Shown: positions 38,113 through 47,037 of the stretch, piece after piece
Layout: each line of letters begins with the position of its first letter
How positions within the stretch are numbered: position 1 is the first letter of the stretch
Source of the DNA: Amycolatopsis orientalis DSM 43388
GTDB taxonomy: Bacteria; Actinomycetota; Actinomycetes; Mycobacteriales; Pseudonocardiaceae
Length of the DNA stretch: 64,000 bases
Assembly (NCBI RefSeq): GCF_000411975.1
Contig: NZ_ASXG01000072.1
Coordinates: 1 to 64,000 of the forward strand
Direction: 5' to 3'
The notes under the pieces: generated by a model
Told to the model about the DNA's origin: nothing
The model's input: only the letters and a program-made list of their open reading frames with translations
The model's database searches: none
Made by a program: the position numbers and the translations under genes

Positions 38113-39140
38113 GACGTGCTCTTTTCCGCCGTCTTGCGGCCGGTCGCCTTCGGCTTCGCCGCCGCCGCGGGCTTGGCGGCGGTCTTGGCCGGAGCCTTCG
38201 CAGCCGCGGGCTTGGACCCGTTGGACGCGGCGATCTTGTGCAGCCCGTGCAGCGCCGCCTCGTAGATCTCGTCCGGGTCGAGCCGCCGCAGTTCCTCCAC
38301 GAGGCACTCCGGGTTGCTGCGCCGCTGCAACGCGATCCGCCGCGTCGGCTGGCCCGGCTGGGTCAGCGTGCCGACCCGCCCGTCCGGCCGCGTCAGCTCC
38401 ACCGCGCCCGACTTCCGCTCCAGCTTCACCGAGATGATGCCCTGCGCGCTCGAGCTCTTGACCCGGTGCACCGGGGCCTTGAGGTACTCGGCGAGCCAGC
38501 CGGCGAGCAGTTCGGTCGACGGCGAATCGGCCTCGCCGGTCACCGTCGCGCTCGTGATCTTCTCGTACGGCGGCAGGTCCAGCGCCGACACCAGCTGCGC
38601 CCGCCAGCGGGTCAGCCGCGTCCACGCCAGGTCGGTGTCACCCTCCACATAGGACTTCGCGCGGGTGCTGAGAGCCCTTATCGGGTTCTTTTCCGCGGCG
38701 GAGTCGGTGATCCGCCGCTGCGCCAGCTGGCCGAGCGGGTCCTCCGCGGGGGCCTTCGGGCCGACGCCCGGCCACCAGGTGACGATCGGCGCGTCCGGCA
38801 GCAGCAGCGGCACCACGGCGCTCTGCCCCTGCGCGGCCAGCGGGCCGTACAGCCGCAGCACGATGACCTCGCTCGCGCCGGCGTCGCCGCCGACGCGGAT
38901 CTGGCCGTCGATCCGCGGCGCGGCCGTGCGCGCGCCCTTCGCCACGACGATCACCCGCGACGGGTGCTCCCGGCTCGCGTCGTTCGCGGCCTCGATGGCG
39001 TCCTCGAGCTTGGCGTCGTCGTCCGCGACGATCACCAGCGTCAGCACCCGGCCGAGCGCGACCTGGCCGCCCTGCTCGCGGATCTCCACCAGTTTCTTGT
39101 TCAGCGCCGACGTCGTGGTCGACGGCAGGTCGATGATCAC
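38109..39140 (-). CDS. opcA: Glucose-6-phosphate dehydrogenase assembly protein OpcA
   Basis: A 343-residue OpcA, which binds and activates glucose-6-phosphate dehydrogenase and is nearly always encoded next to zwf. Visible are MIIDLPSTTTSALNKKLVEI, VLRLYGPLAAQGQSAVVPLL, LPDAPIVTWWPG and ELLAGWLAEYLKAPVHRV. The last 40 residues are an Ala/Lys/Pro-rich tail (KPAAAKAPAKTAAKPAA) without visible fold, an extension seen in other actinomycetes. Starts and stops overlap both neighbours (ATGA each time). Confidence 0.95.
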   Translation of the reverse strand: MIIDLPSTTTSALNKKLVEIREQGGQVALGRVLTLVIVADDDAKLEDAIEAANDASREHPSRVIVVAKGARTAAPRIDGQIRVGGDAGASEVIVLRLYGPLAAQGQSAVVPLLLPDAPIVTWWPGVGPKAPAEDPLGQLAQRRITDSAAEKNPIRALSTRAKSYVEGDTDLAWTRLTRWRAQLVSALDLPPYEKITSATVTGEADSPSTELLAGWLAEYLKAPVHRVKSSSAQGIISVKLERKSGAVELTRPDGRVGTLTQPGQPTRRIALQRRSNPECLVEELRRLDPDEIYEAALHGLHKIAASNGSKPAAAKAPAKTAAKPAAAAKPKATGRKTAEKSTS

Positions 39141-40666
39141 GGACGCCTCCAGTGCCTGCCGGTACGCTCCAGCATTTCGTCAGCCGACTTCGGTCCCCAG
39201 CTGCCCGGCGCGTACTGCTCCGGCGCGGTGCCGAGCTTGGCCCAGTGCGCCAGCACCGGGTCGAGGATTTCCCACGACAGCTCGACTTCCTCGTTCACCG
39301 GGAACAGCGACGGCTCGCCCAGCAGCACGTCCAGGATCAGCCGCTCGTAGGCCTCCGGAGACGACTCGGTGAACGCGTGGCCGTAGCCGAAGTCCATCGT
39401 GACGTCGCGGACCTCCATCGTGGTCCCCGGCACCTTCGACCCGAACCGCAATGTGATGCCCTCGTCCGGCTGCACGCGGATGACCAGCGCGTTCTGCCCC
39501 AGCTCCTCGGTGGAGGTGGAGTCGAACGGCAGGTGCGGCGCGCGCTTGAACACGACCGCGATCTCGGTGACCCGGCGGCCGAGCCGCTTGCCGGTGCGCA
39601 GGTAGAACGGCACGCCCGCCCAGCGGCGGTTCTGCACCTCCAGCGTCACCGCGGCGTACGTCTCGGTCTTCGAGTCCTTCGCGAATCCGGCTTCCTGCAG
39701 CAGCCCCGGCACCTTCGTGCCGCCCTGCCAGCCGCCCGCGTACTGCCCGCGCGCGGTGGTCTCGTCGAGCGGCAGCATCGGCTTGGTCGCGGCCAGCACC
39801 TTCGCCTTCTCCGCGCGCAGCGCCTTCGGCTCGAACGACAGCGGTTCGTCCATCGCGGTGAAGGCGAGCAGCTGCAGCAGGTGGTTCTGGATGACGTCGC
39901 GCGCGGCGCCGATCCCGTCGTAGTACCCCGCGCGGCCGCCGAGGCCGATGTCCTCGGCCATGGTGATCTGCACGTGGTCGATGAAGTTCGCGTTCCAGAT
40001 CGGCTCGAACAGCTGGTTCGCGAACCGCAGCGCCAGGATGTTCTGCACCGTCTCCTTGCCGAGGTAGTGGTCGATGCGGAACACCGACTCCTCGGGGAAG
40101 ACGTCGTTCACGATCGCGTTGAGCTCCCGGGCGCTCTTGAGATCGTGGCCGAACGGCTTCTCGATGACCACGCGCCGCCAGGTGTTCTCGTCGGCCTGCG
40201 CGAGGCCCGAGCGCGCCAGCTGCTTGGTCACCACCGGGAACGCGCCCGGCGGGATCGACAGGTAGAACGCGGTGTTGCCGCCGGTGCCGCGTTCCTCGTC
40301 CAGTTCGCGCACGGTCTTCGCGAGCCGGTCGAAGGCCTCGTCGTCGTCGAAAGTGCCCTGGACGAACCGGATTCCTTCGGCGAGCCGGTTCCACACCGAC
40401 TCCTTGAACGGCGTCCGCGCGTGCTCGCGCACCGAATCGTGCACCAGCTCGCCGAAGTCCTGGTGCTCCCAGTCCCGGCGGGCGAAGCCGACCAGCGAGA
40501 ACCCGGCGGGCAGCAGCCCGCGGTGCGCGAGGTCGTAAATGGCCGGCATCAGCTTCTTGCGCGCCAGGTCGCCGGTGACGCCGAAGATCACCAGGCTCGA
40601 CGGCCCGGCGATCCGCGGCAGCCGCTTGTCGCGGGGGTCCCGCAGCGGGTTGCGCCAGGTGGTCAC
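39137..40666 (-). CDS. zwf: Glucose-6-phosphate 1-dehydrogenase
   Basis: First, NADPH-yielding step of the oxidative pentose-phosphate pathway. The 509-residue enzyme has the nucleotide motif VIFGVTGDLARKKLMPAIYD, the catalytic RIDHYLGKETVQNIL, and later WAGVPFYLRTGKRLGRRVTE. GTG 40666 overlaps the pgi stop (GTGA), and its stop overlaps the opcA start. A frame continuing upstream through pgi is a shadow. The position between pgi and opcA ties synthesis of the enzyme to its activator. Confidence 0.96.
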   Translation of the reverse strand: MTTWRNPLRDPRDKRLPRIAGPSSLVIFGVTGDLARKKLMPAIYDLAHRGLLPAGFSLVGFARRDWEHQDFGELVHDSVREHARTPFKESVWNRLAEGIRFVQGTFDDDEAFDRLAKTVRELDEERGTGGNTAFYLSIPPGAFPVVTKQLARSGLAQADENTWRRVVIEKPFGHDLKSARELNAIVNDVFPEESVFRIDHYLGKETVQNILALRFANQLFEPIWNANFIDHVQITMAEDIGLGGRAGYYDGIGAARDVIQNHLLQLLAFTAMDEPLSFEPKALRAEKAKVLAATKPMLPLDETTARGQYAGGWQGGTKVPGLLQEAGFAKDSKTETYAAVTLEVQNRRWAGVPFYLRTGKRLGRRVTEIAVVFKRAPHLPFDSTSTEELGQNALVIRVQPDEGITLRFGSKVPGTTMEVRDVTMDFGYGHAFTESSPEAYERLILDVLLGEPSLFPVNEEVELSWEILDPVLAHWAKLGTAPEQYAPGSWGPKSADEMLERTGRHWRRP

Positions 40667-42282
40667 TGAGCGGCCTCCTGCACTGCCCGGACGAGCTCGG
40701 CGAGCCCGGCGGCGCGGTCGGTCAGGTGCAGCCGCAGCACCGGACGCCCGTGCTCGGCGAGCACCTGGCCGTCGCCGAGCGCCTGCGCGTGCTGGAGCTG
40801 CCCCAGCGTGTACGGGCGGTCGGGCACCGGCAGGTCTTCGCCGACGGCTCCGGTGATCTGCAGGAAGCTGCCGTTCTGGTGACCGCCCTTGTGGTACTGC
40901 CCGGTGGAGTGCAGGAACCGCGGGCCCCAGCCGAACGTGGTCTGCACGCCGGTGCGCTTGGCGATTTCCGCGCGCAGCAAGGAAGTCGACGCGTCGTCCA
41001 GCCGGTCGAGGTACGCCTGCACCGCGATGTACCCGCCGTCGGCCACCGAACCGAAGAACGCGCGCAGCACGTCGGCGAGCTTGCCGTCCGTGGAAACCCC
41101 TTCGCTGCCGAAGACTTCGACCGCACCGTCCACAGTGGCCGGTTCCTCGCCGCCCTTCAGCTTCTCCGGGTCGTCCAGCAGCGCGCGCGCCGCCTTCTTC
41201 GCCGCTTCGACGTCCGGCTGGTCGAACGGGTTGATCCCGATCAGCCGTCCGACGAGCGCGGTCGCGAACTCCCACAGCAGGAACTGCGCGCCGAGCGGGC
41301 CGGTCACCGAGATCTGCGCCGCGCCTTCCGGGGCTCCGATCGCGACCGCGGTCGCGTCCTTGCCGTGGCCGGCGAAGCCGGGCGCTTCCGGGCTCTCGAC
41401 GGCCACCGGCAGCAGGCCGGTGCCGAGCTTGCCGGTGGATTCGGCGATCAGCTGCTCGGCCCAGTCCGGGAAGCCCTTGATCCCGGATCCGGTGTCGGCC
41501 AGCACGACCTTCTCCGCGCCCGCCTCGTGCGCCGCGCCCCACGCCGCGGCCAGCTGCACGGCGGGGTTCTCGGCGGTGTCCTCGGCGAGCGTTTCCGCCA
41601 CCGACGCGGCCTGGTCGAGCAGCCGCGCGACGTCCGCGCCCGCGAGACCGGCCGGCACGAGGCCGAACGCGGTCAGCGCGGAGTAACGGCCGCCGACGTG
41701 CGGGTCGGCCAGGAAGGTCTTGCGGTAGCCCTCTTTCTCCGCCAGTTCGGAGAACGGGGAGCCGGGATCGGTGACGACGACGATGCGCCGCGCCGCGTCG
41801 ATCCCGGCGTCCGCGAACGCCTTGGCGAAAATCCGCCGGTGGCTGTCGGTCTCGACGGTGCCGCCGGACTTCGACGACACCACGACGACGGTGCGCTCGA
41901 GGTCGCCCGCGAGCGCGTCGGCCACCTGGCCGGGGTCGGTCGTGTCGAGCACCGTGAGCGGGACGCCGGCGGTGGCGGTGATGACCTCCGGCGCGAGCGA
42001 CGAGCCGCCCATGCCGGCGAGCACCACGCGGTCCACGCCCTCGCTGCGCAGTTCCGCGCGCAGCGACTCGATTTCCCCGATCAACGGACGCGACGACTTG
42101 TGCAACGTCGTCCAGGACAATCGGATCGACGCTTCGGACTCGGCGTCCGGACCCCACAGCGTGGGGTCCTGGGCGGCGAGCTTGGCAGCGGCGCCGTCGG
42201 CGGCCAGCCGCTGCGCCAGCGGCGCTGCCTTTTCTGCCAGTTCGGCGTCGACGATCACGACGCCGGTTTCGTCCCCGCTCAT
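40663..42282 (-). CDS. pgi: Glucose-6-phosphate isomerase
   Basis: Interconverts glucose 6-phosphate and fructose 6-phosphate, linking glycolysis to the pentose-phosphate pathway. The 539-residue protein is of the type found inside actinomycete tal-zwf operons. Sugar-isomerase (SIS) segments include VVLAGMGGSSLAPEV, VVVVSSKSGGTVETDSHRR, VGGRYSALTAFGLVPAGLAG and LIGINPFDQPDVEAAKKAA, and the terminal part has TFGWGPRFLHSTGQYHKGG. M. tuberculosis has its pgi elsewhere. It starts 10 bp after tal. Confidence 0.93.
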   Translation of the reverse strand: MSGDETGVVIVDAELAEKAAPLAQRLAADGAAAKLAAQDPTLWGPDAESEASIRLSWTTLHKSSRPLIGEIESLRAELRSEGVDRVVLAGMGGSSLAPEVITATAGVPLTVLDTTDPGQVADALAGDLERTVVVVSSKSGGTVETDSHRRIFAKAFADAGIDAARRIVVVTDPGSPFSELAEKEGYRKTFLADPHVGGRYSALTAFGLVPAGLAGADVARLLDQAASVAETLAEDTAENPAVQLAAAWGAAHEAGAEKVVLADTGSGIKGFPDWAEQLIAESTGKLGTGLLPVAVESPEAPGFAGHGKDATAVAIGAPEGAAQISVTGPLGAQFLLWEFATALVGRLIGINPFDQPDVEAAKKAARALLDDPEKLKGGEEPATVDGAVEVFGSEGVSTDGKLADVLRAFFGSVADGGYIAVQAYLDRLDDASTSLLRAEIAKRTGVQTTFGWGPRFLHSTGQYHKGGHQNGSFLQITGAVGEDLPVPDRPYTLGQLQHAQALGDGQVLAEHGRPVLRLHLTDRAAGLAELVRAVQEAAQ

Positions 42283-42292
42283 GGTCTCTGGT

Positions 42293-43405
42293 TCAGCCCC
42301 TCGCTTTGTTCAGCTGCCCGGTCACCGTGTCCAGCAGTTCCTGCCAGGACTTCTCGAACTTCTCGACGCCCTCGGTCTCCAGCGTGCGGAACACGTCCGG
42401 CACGTCGATCCCGGCCGCCGACAGCTTGTCGAAGATCGCCTGCGCCTGCTCGCCCTTTCCGGAAACCGTGTCGCCGGTGATCTCGGCGTGGTCGGCGACC
42501 GCGTCCATGGTCTTCTCGGGCATCGTGTTCACGACGTCCTTGACCACCAGCTGGTCGACGTACCGGGTGTCGGAGTAGGCCGGGTCCTTCACACCGGTGG
42601 AGGCCCACAGCGGACGCTGCGCGTTCGCGCCCGCCTCGGCGAGCGCCTTCCACCGGTCGGTGGCGAACAGCTTCTCGAAGGCGTCGTACGCGAGCCGCGC
42701 GTTGGCGATGGCCGCCTCGCCCAGCAGCGCCTTGGCCTCGTCGGTGCCGATCGCGTTCAGCCGCTTGTCGACCTCGCTGTCCACGCGGGACACGAAGAAC
42801 GACGCGACCGAGTGGATGCCCTTGAGGTCGTGGCCGTTGGCCTTCGCCTGCTCCAAGCCGGCGAAGAAGGCCTTGATGACGGCCTCGTAGCGCTCGACGG
42901 AGAAGATCAGCGTGACGTTGACGCTGATGCCCTCGGCGAGCACCGCGGTGATCGCGGGCAGGCCCTCTTCGGTCGCCGGGATCTTGATCATCACGTTCGG
43001 CCGGTCGACGGTCTTCCACAGGTCCTTGGCCTCGGCCACCGTCTTGTCGGTGTCCTTCGCCAGGCGCGGGTCCACCTCGATGGACACGCGGCCGTCGACG
43101 CCGTTCGTGGCGTTGTACACGTCGCGGAACAGGTCCGCGGCGTTGCGCACGTCGGTGGTGGTCAGCTCCCGGACGGTGCCGTCGAGGTCCGCGCCGCGCG
43201 CGGCGAGGTCGTTGACCTGCTCGTCGTAGGCGGCGCCGTTCGACAGCGCGTTCGCGAAGATGGTCGGGTTGGTGGTCACGCCGACGACGTGCTTGTCGCG
43301 GATGAGCCCGGCGAGGTTGCCCGAGTTCAGGCGCTCGCGCGAAAGGTCGTCCAGCCAGATCGAGACGCCAGCTTCGGACAGCTGCCCGAGTCGGTCAGTG
43401 CTCAT
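42293..43405 (-). CDS. tal: Transaldolase
   Basis: Transfers a three-carbon dihydroxyacetone unit between sugar phosphates in the non-oxidative pentose-phosphate pathway. The 370-residue protein is of the long actinobacterial/plant-like type. It has [35 protein letters not shown] and the Schiff-base lysine in [16 protein letters not shown], with [14 protein letters not shown] after it. Its start is 13 bp after the tkt stop, and pgi follows 10 bp after its own stop, within the tkt-tal-pgi-zwf-opcA-pgl operon. Confidence 0.96.
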   Translation of the reverse strand: MSTDRLGQLSEAGVSIWLDDLSRERLNSGNLAGLIRDKHVVGVTTNPTIFANALSNGAAYDEQVNDLAARGADLDGTVRELTTTDVRNAADLFRDVYNATNGVDGRVSIEVDPRLAKDTDKTVAEAKDLWKTVDRPNVMIKIPATEEGLPAITAVLAEGISVNVTLIFSVERYEAVIKAFFAGLEQAKANGHDLKGIHSVASFFVSRVDSEVDKRLNAIGTDEAKALLGEAAIANARLAYDAFEKLFATDRWKALAEAGANAQRPLWASTGVKDPAYSDTRYVDQLVVKDVVNTMPEKTMDAVADHAEITGDTVSGKGEQAQAIFDKLSAAGIDVPDVFRTLETEGVEKFEKSWQELLDTVTGQLNKARG

Positions 43406-43418
43406 GATTGCGCTCCTC

Positions 43419-45518
43419 TCAGTTCTTGGTGTTGGCGATCGAGCGGCGCGCGGCGTCGACCACGGCTTCGGCGGTGAAGCCGAACTCGCGGAACAGCGTC
43501 GCGGCGTCGGCCGAGGCTCCGTAGTGCTCGATCGACACGTTTTCGCCGGCGTCGCCGGTGAAGCGCTGCCACGGCATCGCGATCCCGGCCTCGACCGAGA
43601 CGCGGGCCTTGACCGTCGGCGGCAGGACGGCGTCCTTGTAGTCCTGGTCCTGCGCGTCGAACCACTCGACGCACGGCATCGACACGACGCTGGTCGGGAT
43701 GCCGTCGGCCTCGAGCGTCTTGCGCGCCTCGACGGCCAGCTGGACCTCGGAACCGGTGGCGATCAGCAGGACCTCCGGGGTGCCGTTGGACGCCTCGGCC
43801 AGCACGTAGCCGCCCTTCTTGACGCCCTCGGCGTTGGTGCCCTCCAGCACCGGCACGTTCTGCCGGGTCAGCGCGAAGCCGGACGGGTGGTGCACGTCCT
43901 CCAGCACGGCCTTCCACGCGTAGGCGGTCTCGTTGGCGTCCGCCGGGCGGACGACGTTGAGGCCGGGGATGGCGCGCAGCGCGGCGATCTGCTCGATCGG
44001 CTGGTGCGTCGGGCCGTCCTCGCCGAGGCCGATCGAGTCGTGCGTCCACACGTAGATGACCGGGGCCTTCATCAGCGCGGCGAGCCGGACCGGCGGGCGC
44101 ATGTAGTCGGAGAAGGTGAGGAAGGTCGCGCCGTAGGGCCGGGTGCCGCCGTGCAGCGCGATGCCGTTGAGGATCGAGCCCATCGCGTGCTCGCGGATGC
44201 CGAAGTGCAGCGTGCGGCCGTACGGGTTGGTCTTCCACATGTCGGTGCCGGCCTCGGCCGGGCCGAACGAGTCGGCGCCCTTCATGGTGGTGTTGTTGCT
44301 TTCCGCGAGGTCCGCGGAACCGCCCCACAGCTCGGGCAGCGGCTCGGCCAGCGCGTTGAGCACCTCGCCGGAGGCCTTGCGGGTGGCGATGCCCTTGGCG
44401 TCCGGCTCCCACGTCGGCAGGTTGTCCGCGAAGCCCTCGGGCAGCGTGCGGGTGGACAGCCGGTCGGCCAGCTTCTTGCGCTCCGGGTTCGCCGCGGCCC
44501 ACGCCTCGAAGCGCTCCTGCCATTCGGCGCGCAGCTTCTCGCCGCGCTCGACGGCCTGGCGGGTGTGCGCGAGCACCGCGTCCTCGACGGCGAAGTTCTT
44601 CTCCGGGTCGAAGCCCAGCGCCTTCTTGACGCCGGCGACCTCTTCCGCGCCCAGCGCCGCGCCGTGCGCCTTGCCGGTGTTCATCTTCGTCGGGGCCGGG
44701 TAGCCGATGATCGTGCGCAGCTGGATGAACGACGGGCGCTCGGTCTCGGCCTGCGCCGCCTTGATGGCCGCCTCGATCGCCACGACGTCCTCGCCGCCCT
44801 CGACGGTCTGCACGTGCCAGCCGTAGGCCTCGTACCGCTTCGCGACGTCCTCGGACAGCGCGATGTTGGTGTCGTCCTCGATGGAGATCTTGTTGTCGTC
44901 GTAGAAGACGATCAGGTTGCCCAGCTCCTGGCGGCCCGCGATGGACGAGGCCTCGGAGGTGACGCCCTCTTCGATGTCGCCGTCGGAGGCGATCACGTAG
45001 ATGTGGTGGTCGAAGATGCTCTCGCCGGGGGCGGCGTCCGGGTCCAGCAGGCCGCGCTCGCGGCGGGCGGCCATCGCCATGCCGACCGCGTTCGCCAGGC
45101 CCTGGCCCAGCGGGCCGGTGGTGGTCTCGACGCCCTTGGTGTGCCGGTACTCCGGGTGGCCCGGGGTCTTGGAGCCCCAGCGGCGCAGCTGCTCGAGGTC
45201 TTCCAGCTCGAGGCCGAACCCGGCCAGGTACAGCTGGATGTAGAGGGTCAGGCTGGAGTGCCCGGCGGAGAGCACGAACCGGTCGCGGGCCGGCCACTCC
45301 GGGTCGGCCGGGTCGTGCCGCATGGTGCGCTGGAACAGCGTGTACGCCAGCGGCGCCAGGCTCATCGCAGTGCCCGGGTGCCCGCTGCCGCAGTTCTCGA
45401 CGGCGTCCGCGGCCAGGACGCGGGCGGTGTCTACGGCGCGGGTGTCGGTCTCGGTCCAGTCGGCCGGCACGTTGCGCCGGAGCAAGGGGTTGGTCTCGCT
45501 GCTAGAGGTTTCGGACAC
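43419..45518 (-). CDS. tkt: Transketolase
   Basis: Thiamine-diphosphate enzyme that moves two-carbon units between sugar phosphates. The 699-residue protein shows [20 protein letters not shown], the ThDP/Mg motif [20 protein letters not shown], then [30 protein letters not shown] and [15 protein letters not shown] in the pyrimidine domain. GTG 45518 has AGGAG upstream on the minus strand, though 11 bases away. An in-frame start at 45575 would add 19 residues and is less likely. First gene of the operon; divergent from ctaB. Confidence 0.96.
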   Translation of the reverse strand: MSETSSSETNPLLRRNVPADWTETDTRAVDTARVLAADAVENCGSGHPGTAMSLAPLAYTLFQRTMRHDPADPEWPARDRFVLSAGHSSLTLYIQLYLAGFGLELEDLEQLRRWGSKTPGHPEYRHTKGVETTTGPLGQGLANAVGMAMAARRERGLLDPDAAPGESIFDHHIYVIASDGDIEEGVTSEASSIAGRQELGNLIVFYDDNKISIEDDTNIALSEDVAKRYEAYGWHVQTVEGGEDVVAIEAAIKAAQAETERPSFIQLRTIIGYPAPTKMNTGKAHGAALGAEEVAGVKKALGFDPEKNFAVEDAVLAHTRQAVERGEKLRAEWQERFEAWAAANPERKKLADRLSTRTLPEGFADNLPTWEPDAKGIATRKASGEVLNALAEPLPELWGGSADLAESNNTTMKGADSFGPAEAGTDMWKTNPYGRTLHFGIREHAMGSILNGIALHGGTRPYGATFLTFSDYMRPPVRLAALMKAPVIYVWTHDSIGLGEDGPTHQPIEQIAALRAIPGLNVVRPADANETAYAWKAVLEDVHHPSGFALTRQNVPVLEGTNAEGVKKGGYVLAEASNGTPEVLLIATGSEVQLAVEARKTLEADGIPTSVVSMPCVEWFDAQDQDYKDAVLPPTVKARVSVEAGIAMPWQRFTGDAGENVSIEHYGASADAATLFREFGFTAEAVVDAARRSIANTKN

Positions 45519-45958
45519 TGAACTCGAACTCCTGCGTCGGTGAAGTGGTGGCTGTATTCCGTGCGTGCCGCTCAAGTGCTGCGGTGTGCGCCCTCAGTTA
45601 TCTCAATCGATCCCGAAGGGACGATATTCCTGCTGACGGCGCTGTGCAGGCGGAGCGAGCGGCCCGACGGTGCCACCCTAGTGCGTACGCGTGCGCGCGA
45701 GCGCGGGCGAGCACCCTGCGGGTGAGGTGATCCTGCCCGCCTGTCGCTGTCGGACTACCCGCCGCGGGCGGTCCCGACTCCTCGCGGCCCGCGGCGGCGG
45801 ACGTGACGGACGGAACACCGCCGGGCGTGTCCCGGACCCGCGGGCGTCGGGCCGGTCCGTCACGTCTAACATCGATCGCGGGCCAGGCACGGAAGTTCTC
45901 CAGGAGTTCCGCTTCTTTCTTCCGGGCCGCCCGGCCCAGGACTGACTCAGGGAGAGAA
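45519..45958. promoter_or_regulatory. tkt-ctaB divergent promoter region
   Basis: This 440-bp gene-free stretch separates divergent tkt and ctaB. For ctaB, TAACAT at 45867-45872 is a good -10 candidate, giving a leader of about 80 nt. For tkt, a minus-strand TAGGGT (45680-45675) is a weaker one. No repeat or gene is seen. Confidence 0.4.
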
Positions 45959-46939
45959 ATGTCGTTGGTGAACGCTGCGCACGGACGCAGTGAAGACACC
46001 AGCGCCGTACCCCCGGACGGCGGACGGCCGAGCGGGGCCCGGCGAAGCTTCCGCCAGGTGGCCGGCGCGTACGCCGCGCTGGCGAAGCCGCGCGTGATCG
46101 AGCTTCTCCTCGTCACCACGATCCCCGCGATGTTCCTCGCCGGGCGCGAGGTGCCGAACCCGTGGCTGGTGGTCGCGACGCTGGTCGGCGGCACCATGGC
46201 CGCGGGCAGCGCGAACGCGCTCAACTGCGTGATCGACAGCGACATCGACAAGGTCATGAACCGCACCAAGCGGCGGCCGCTGGTGAAGGACGCGGTGCCG
46301 CGGCGCAACGCGCTGGTCTTCGGCCTGGTCCTGGGCCTCGCCTCGTTCGCCGTGCTGTACTTCACGGTGAACCTGCTGGCGGCGGTCCTCGCGATCGCGA
46401 CCATCCTGTTCTACATCTTCGTCTACACCCTGGGCCTCAAGCGGCGGACGTCGCAGAACGTGGTCTGGGGCGGGGCGGCGGGCTGCATGCCGGTGCTGAT
46501 CGGCTGGGTCGCGGTCACCGGAACCGTGCAGTGGCCCGCGTTCGTGATGTTCGGCGTGATCTTCTTCTGGACCCCGCCGCACACCTGGGCGCTGGGCATG
46601 AAGTACCGCGACGACTACGAGCGCGCGGGCGTGCCGATGCTCCCGGTCGTCGCGACCGCCGAGCACGTGGCCCGGCAGATCGTCATCTACTCGTGGGTGA
46701 TGGTCGCCTGGACGCTGCTGCTGCTTCCGGTCACCAGCTGGCTGTACGCGACGTTCGCGATCCTCGCCGGCGGCTGGTTCCTCTTCTACGCCCACCGGCT
46801 GCAGGCCGCCGTGCACCGCGGCGAGGAGACCAAGCCGATGGCGCTGTTCCATCGCTCGAACACGTACCTGATGATCGTGTTCGTCGCGCTGGCGGTCGAC
46901 TCGGCGATCGGCTTGCCGGTCCTCGGCCTTCCTTTCTGA
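45959..46939 (+). CDS. ctaB: Protoheme IX farnesyltransferase (heme O synthase)
   Basis: Attaches a farnesyl group to heme B, making heme O for terminal oxidases. The 326-residue integral membrane protein has a short soluble N-terminus (about 40 residues) and nine predicted membrane helices. The prenyl-diphosphate motifs are [20 protein letters not shown] and [15 protein letters not shown], typical of the UbiA superfamily. ATG 45959 has GGGAGAGA upstream. Its partner CtaA is encoded at 53177-54148. Confidence 0.96.
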   Translation: MSLVNAAHGRSEDTSAVPPDGGRPSGARRSFRQVAGAYAALAKPRVIELLLVTTIPAMFLAGREVPNPWLVVATLVGGTMAAGSANALNCVIDSDIDKVMNRTKRRPLVKDAVPRRNALVFGLVLGLASFAVLYFTVNLLAAVLAIATILFYIFVYTLGLKRRTSQNVVWGGAAGCMPVLIGWVAVTGTVQWPAFVMFGVIFFWTPPHTWALGMKYRDDYERAGVPMLPVVATAEHVARQIVIYSWVMVAWTLLLLPVTSWLYATFAILAGGWFLFYAHRLQAAVHRGEETKPMALFHRSNTYLMIVFVALAVDSAIGLPVLGLPF

Positions 46940-47037
46940 CCCGTTCCCACCCGTTTCGCGCCGGGCAGGAATGGCCCGGGATCCTCGCCGGTTGCACTCT
47001 TCCGGCCCCGATCCCGACCTGAAAGCAGGAGCTTTCC

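Noticed and set aside
39137..42157. A 1006-codon minus-strand frame suggesting a Pgi-Zwf fusion
   Set aside because: The first half is out of frame with pgi, whose true frame ends at 40663. Zwf starts at GTG 40666 with a GTGA overlap.
46940..47037. Rifamycin-associated element upstream of the HelD/HelR-type gene
   Set aside because: No convincing inverted repeat of the expected type is seen in the 98-bp spacer.
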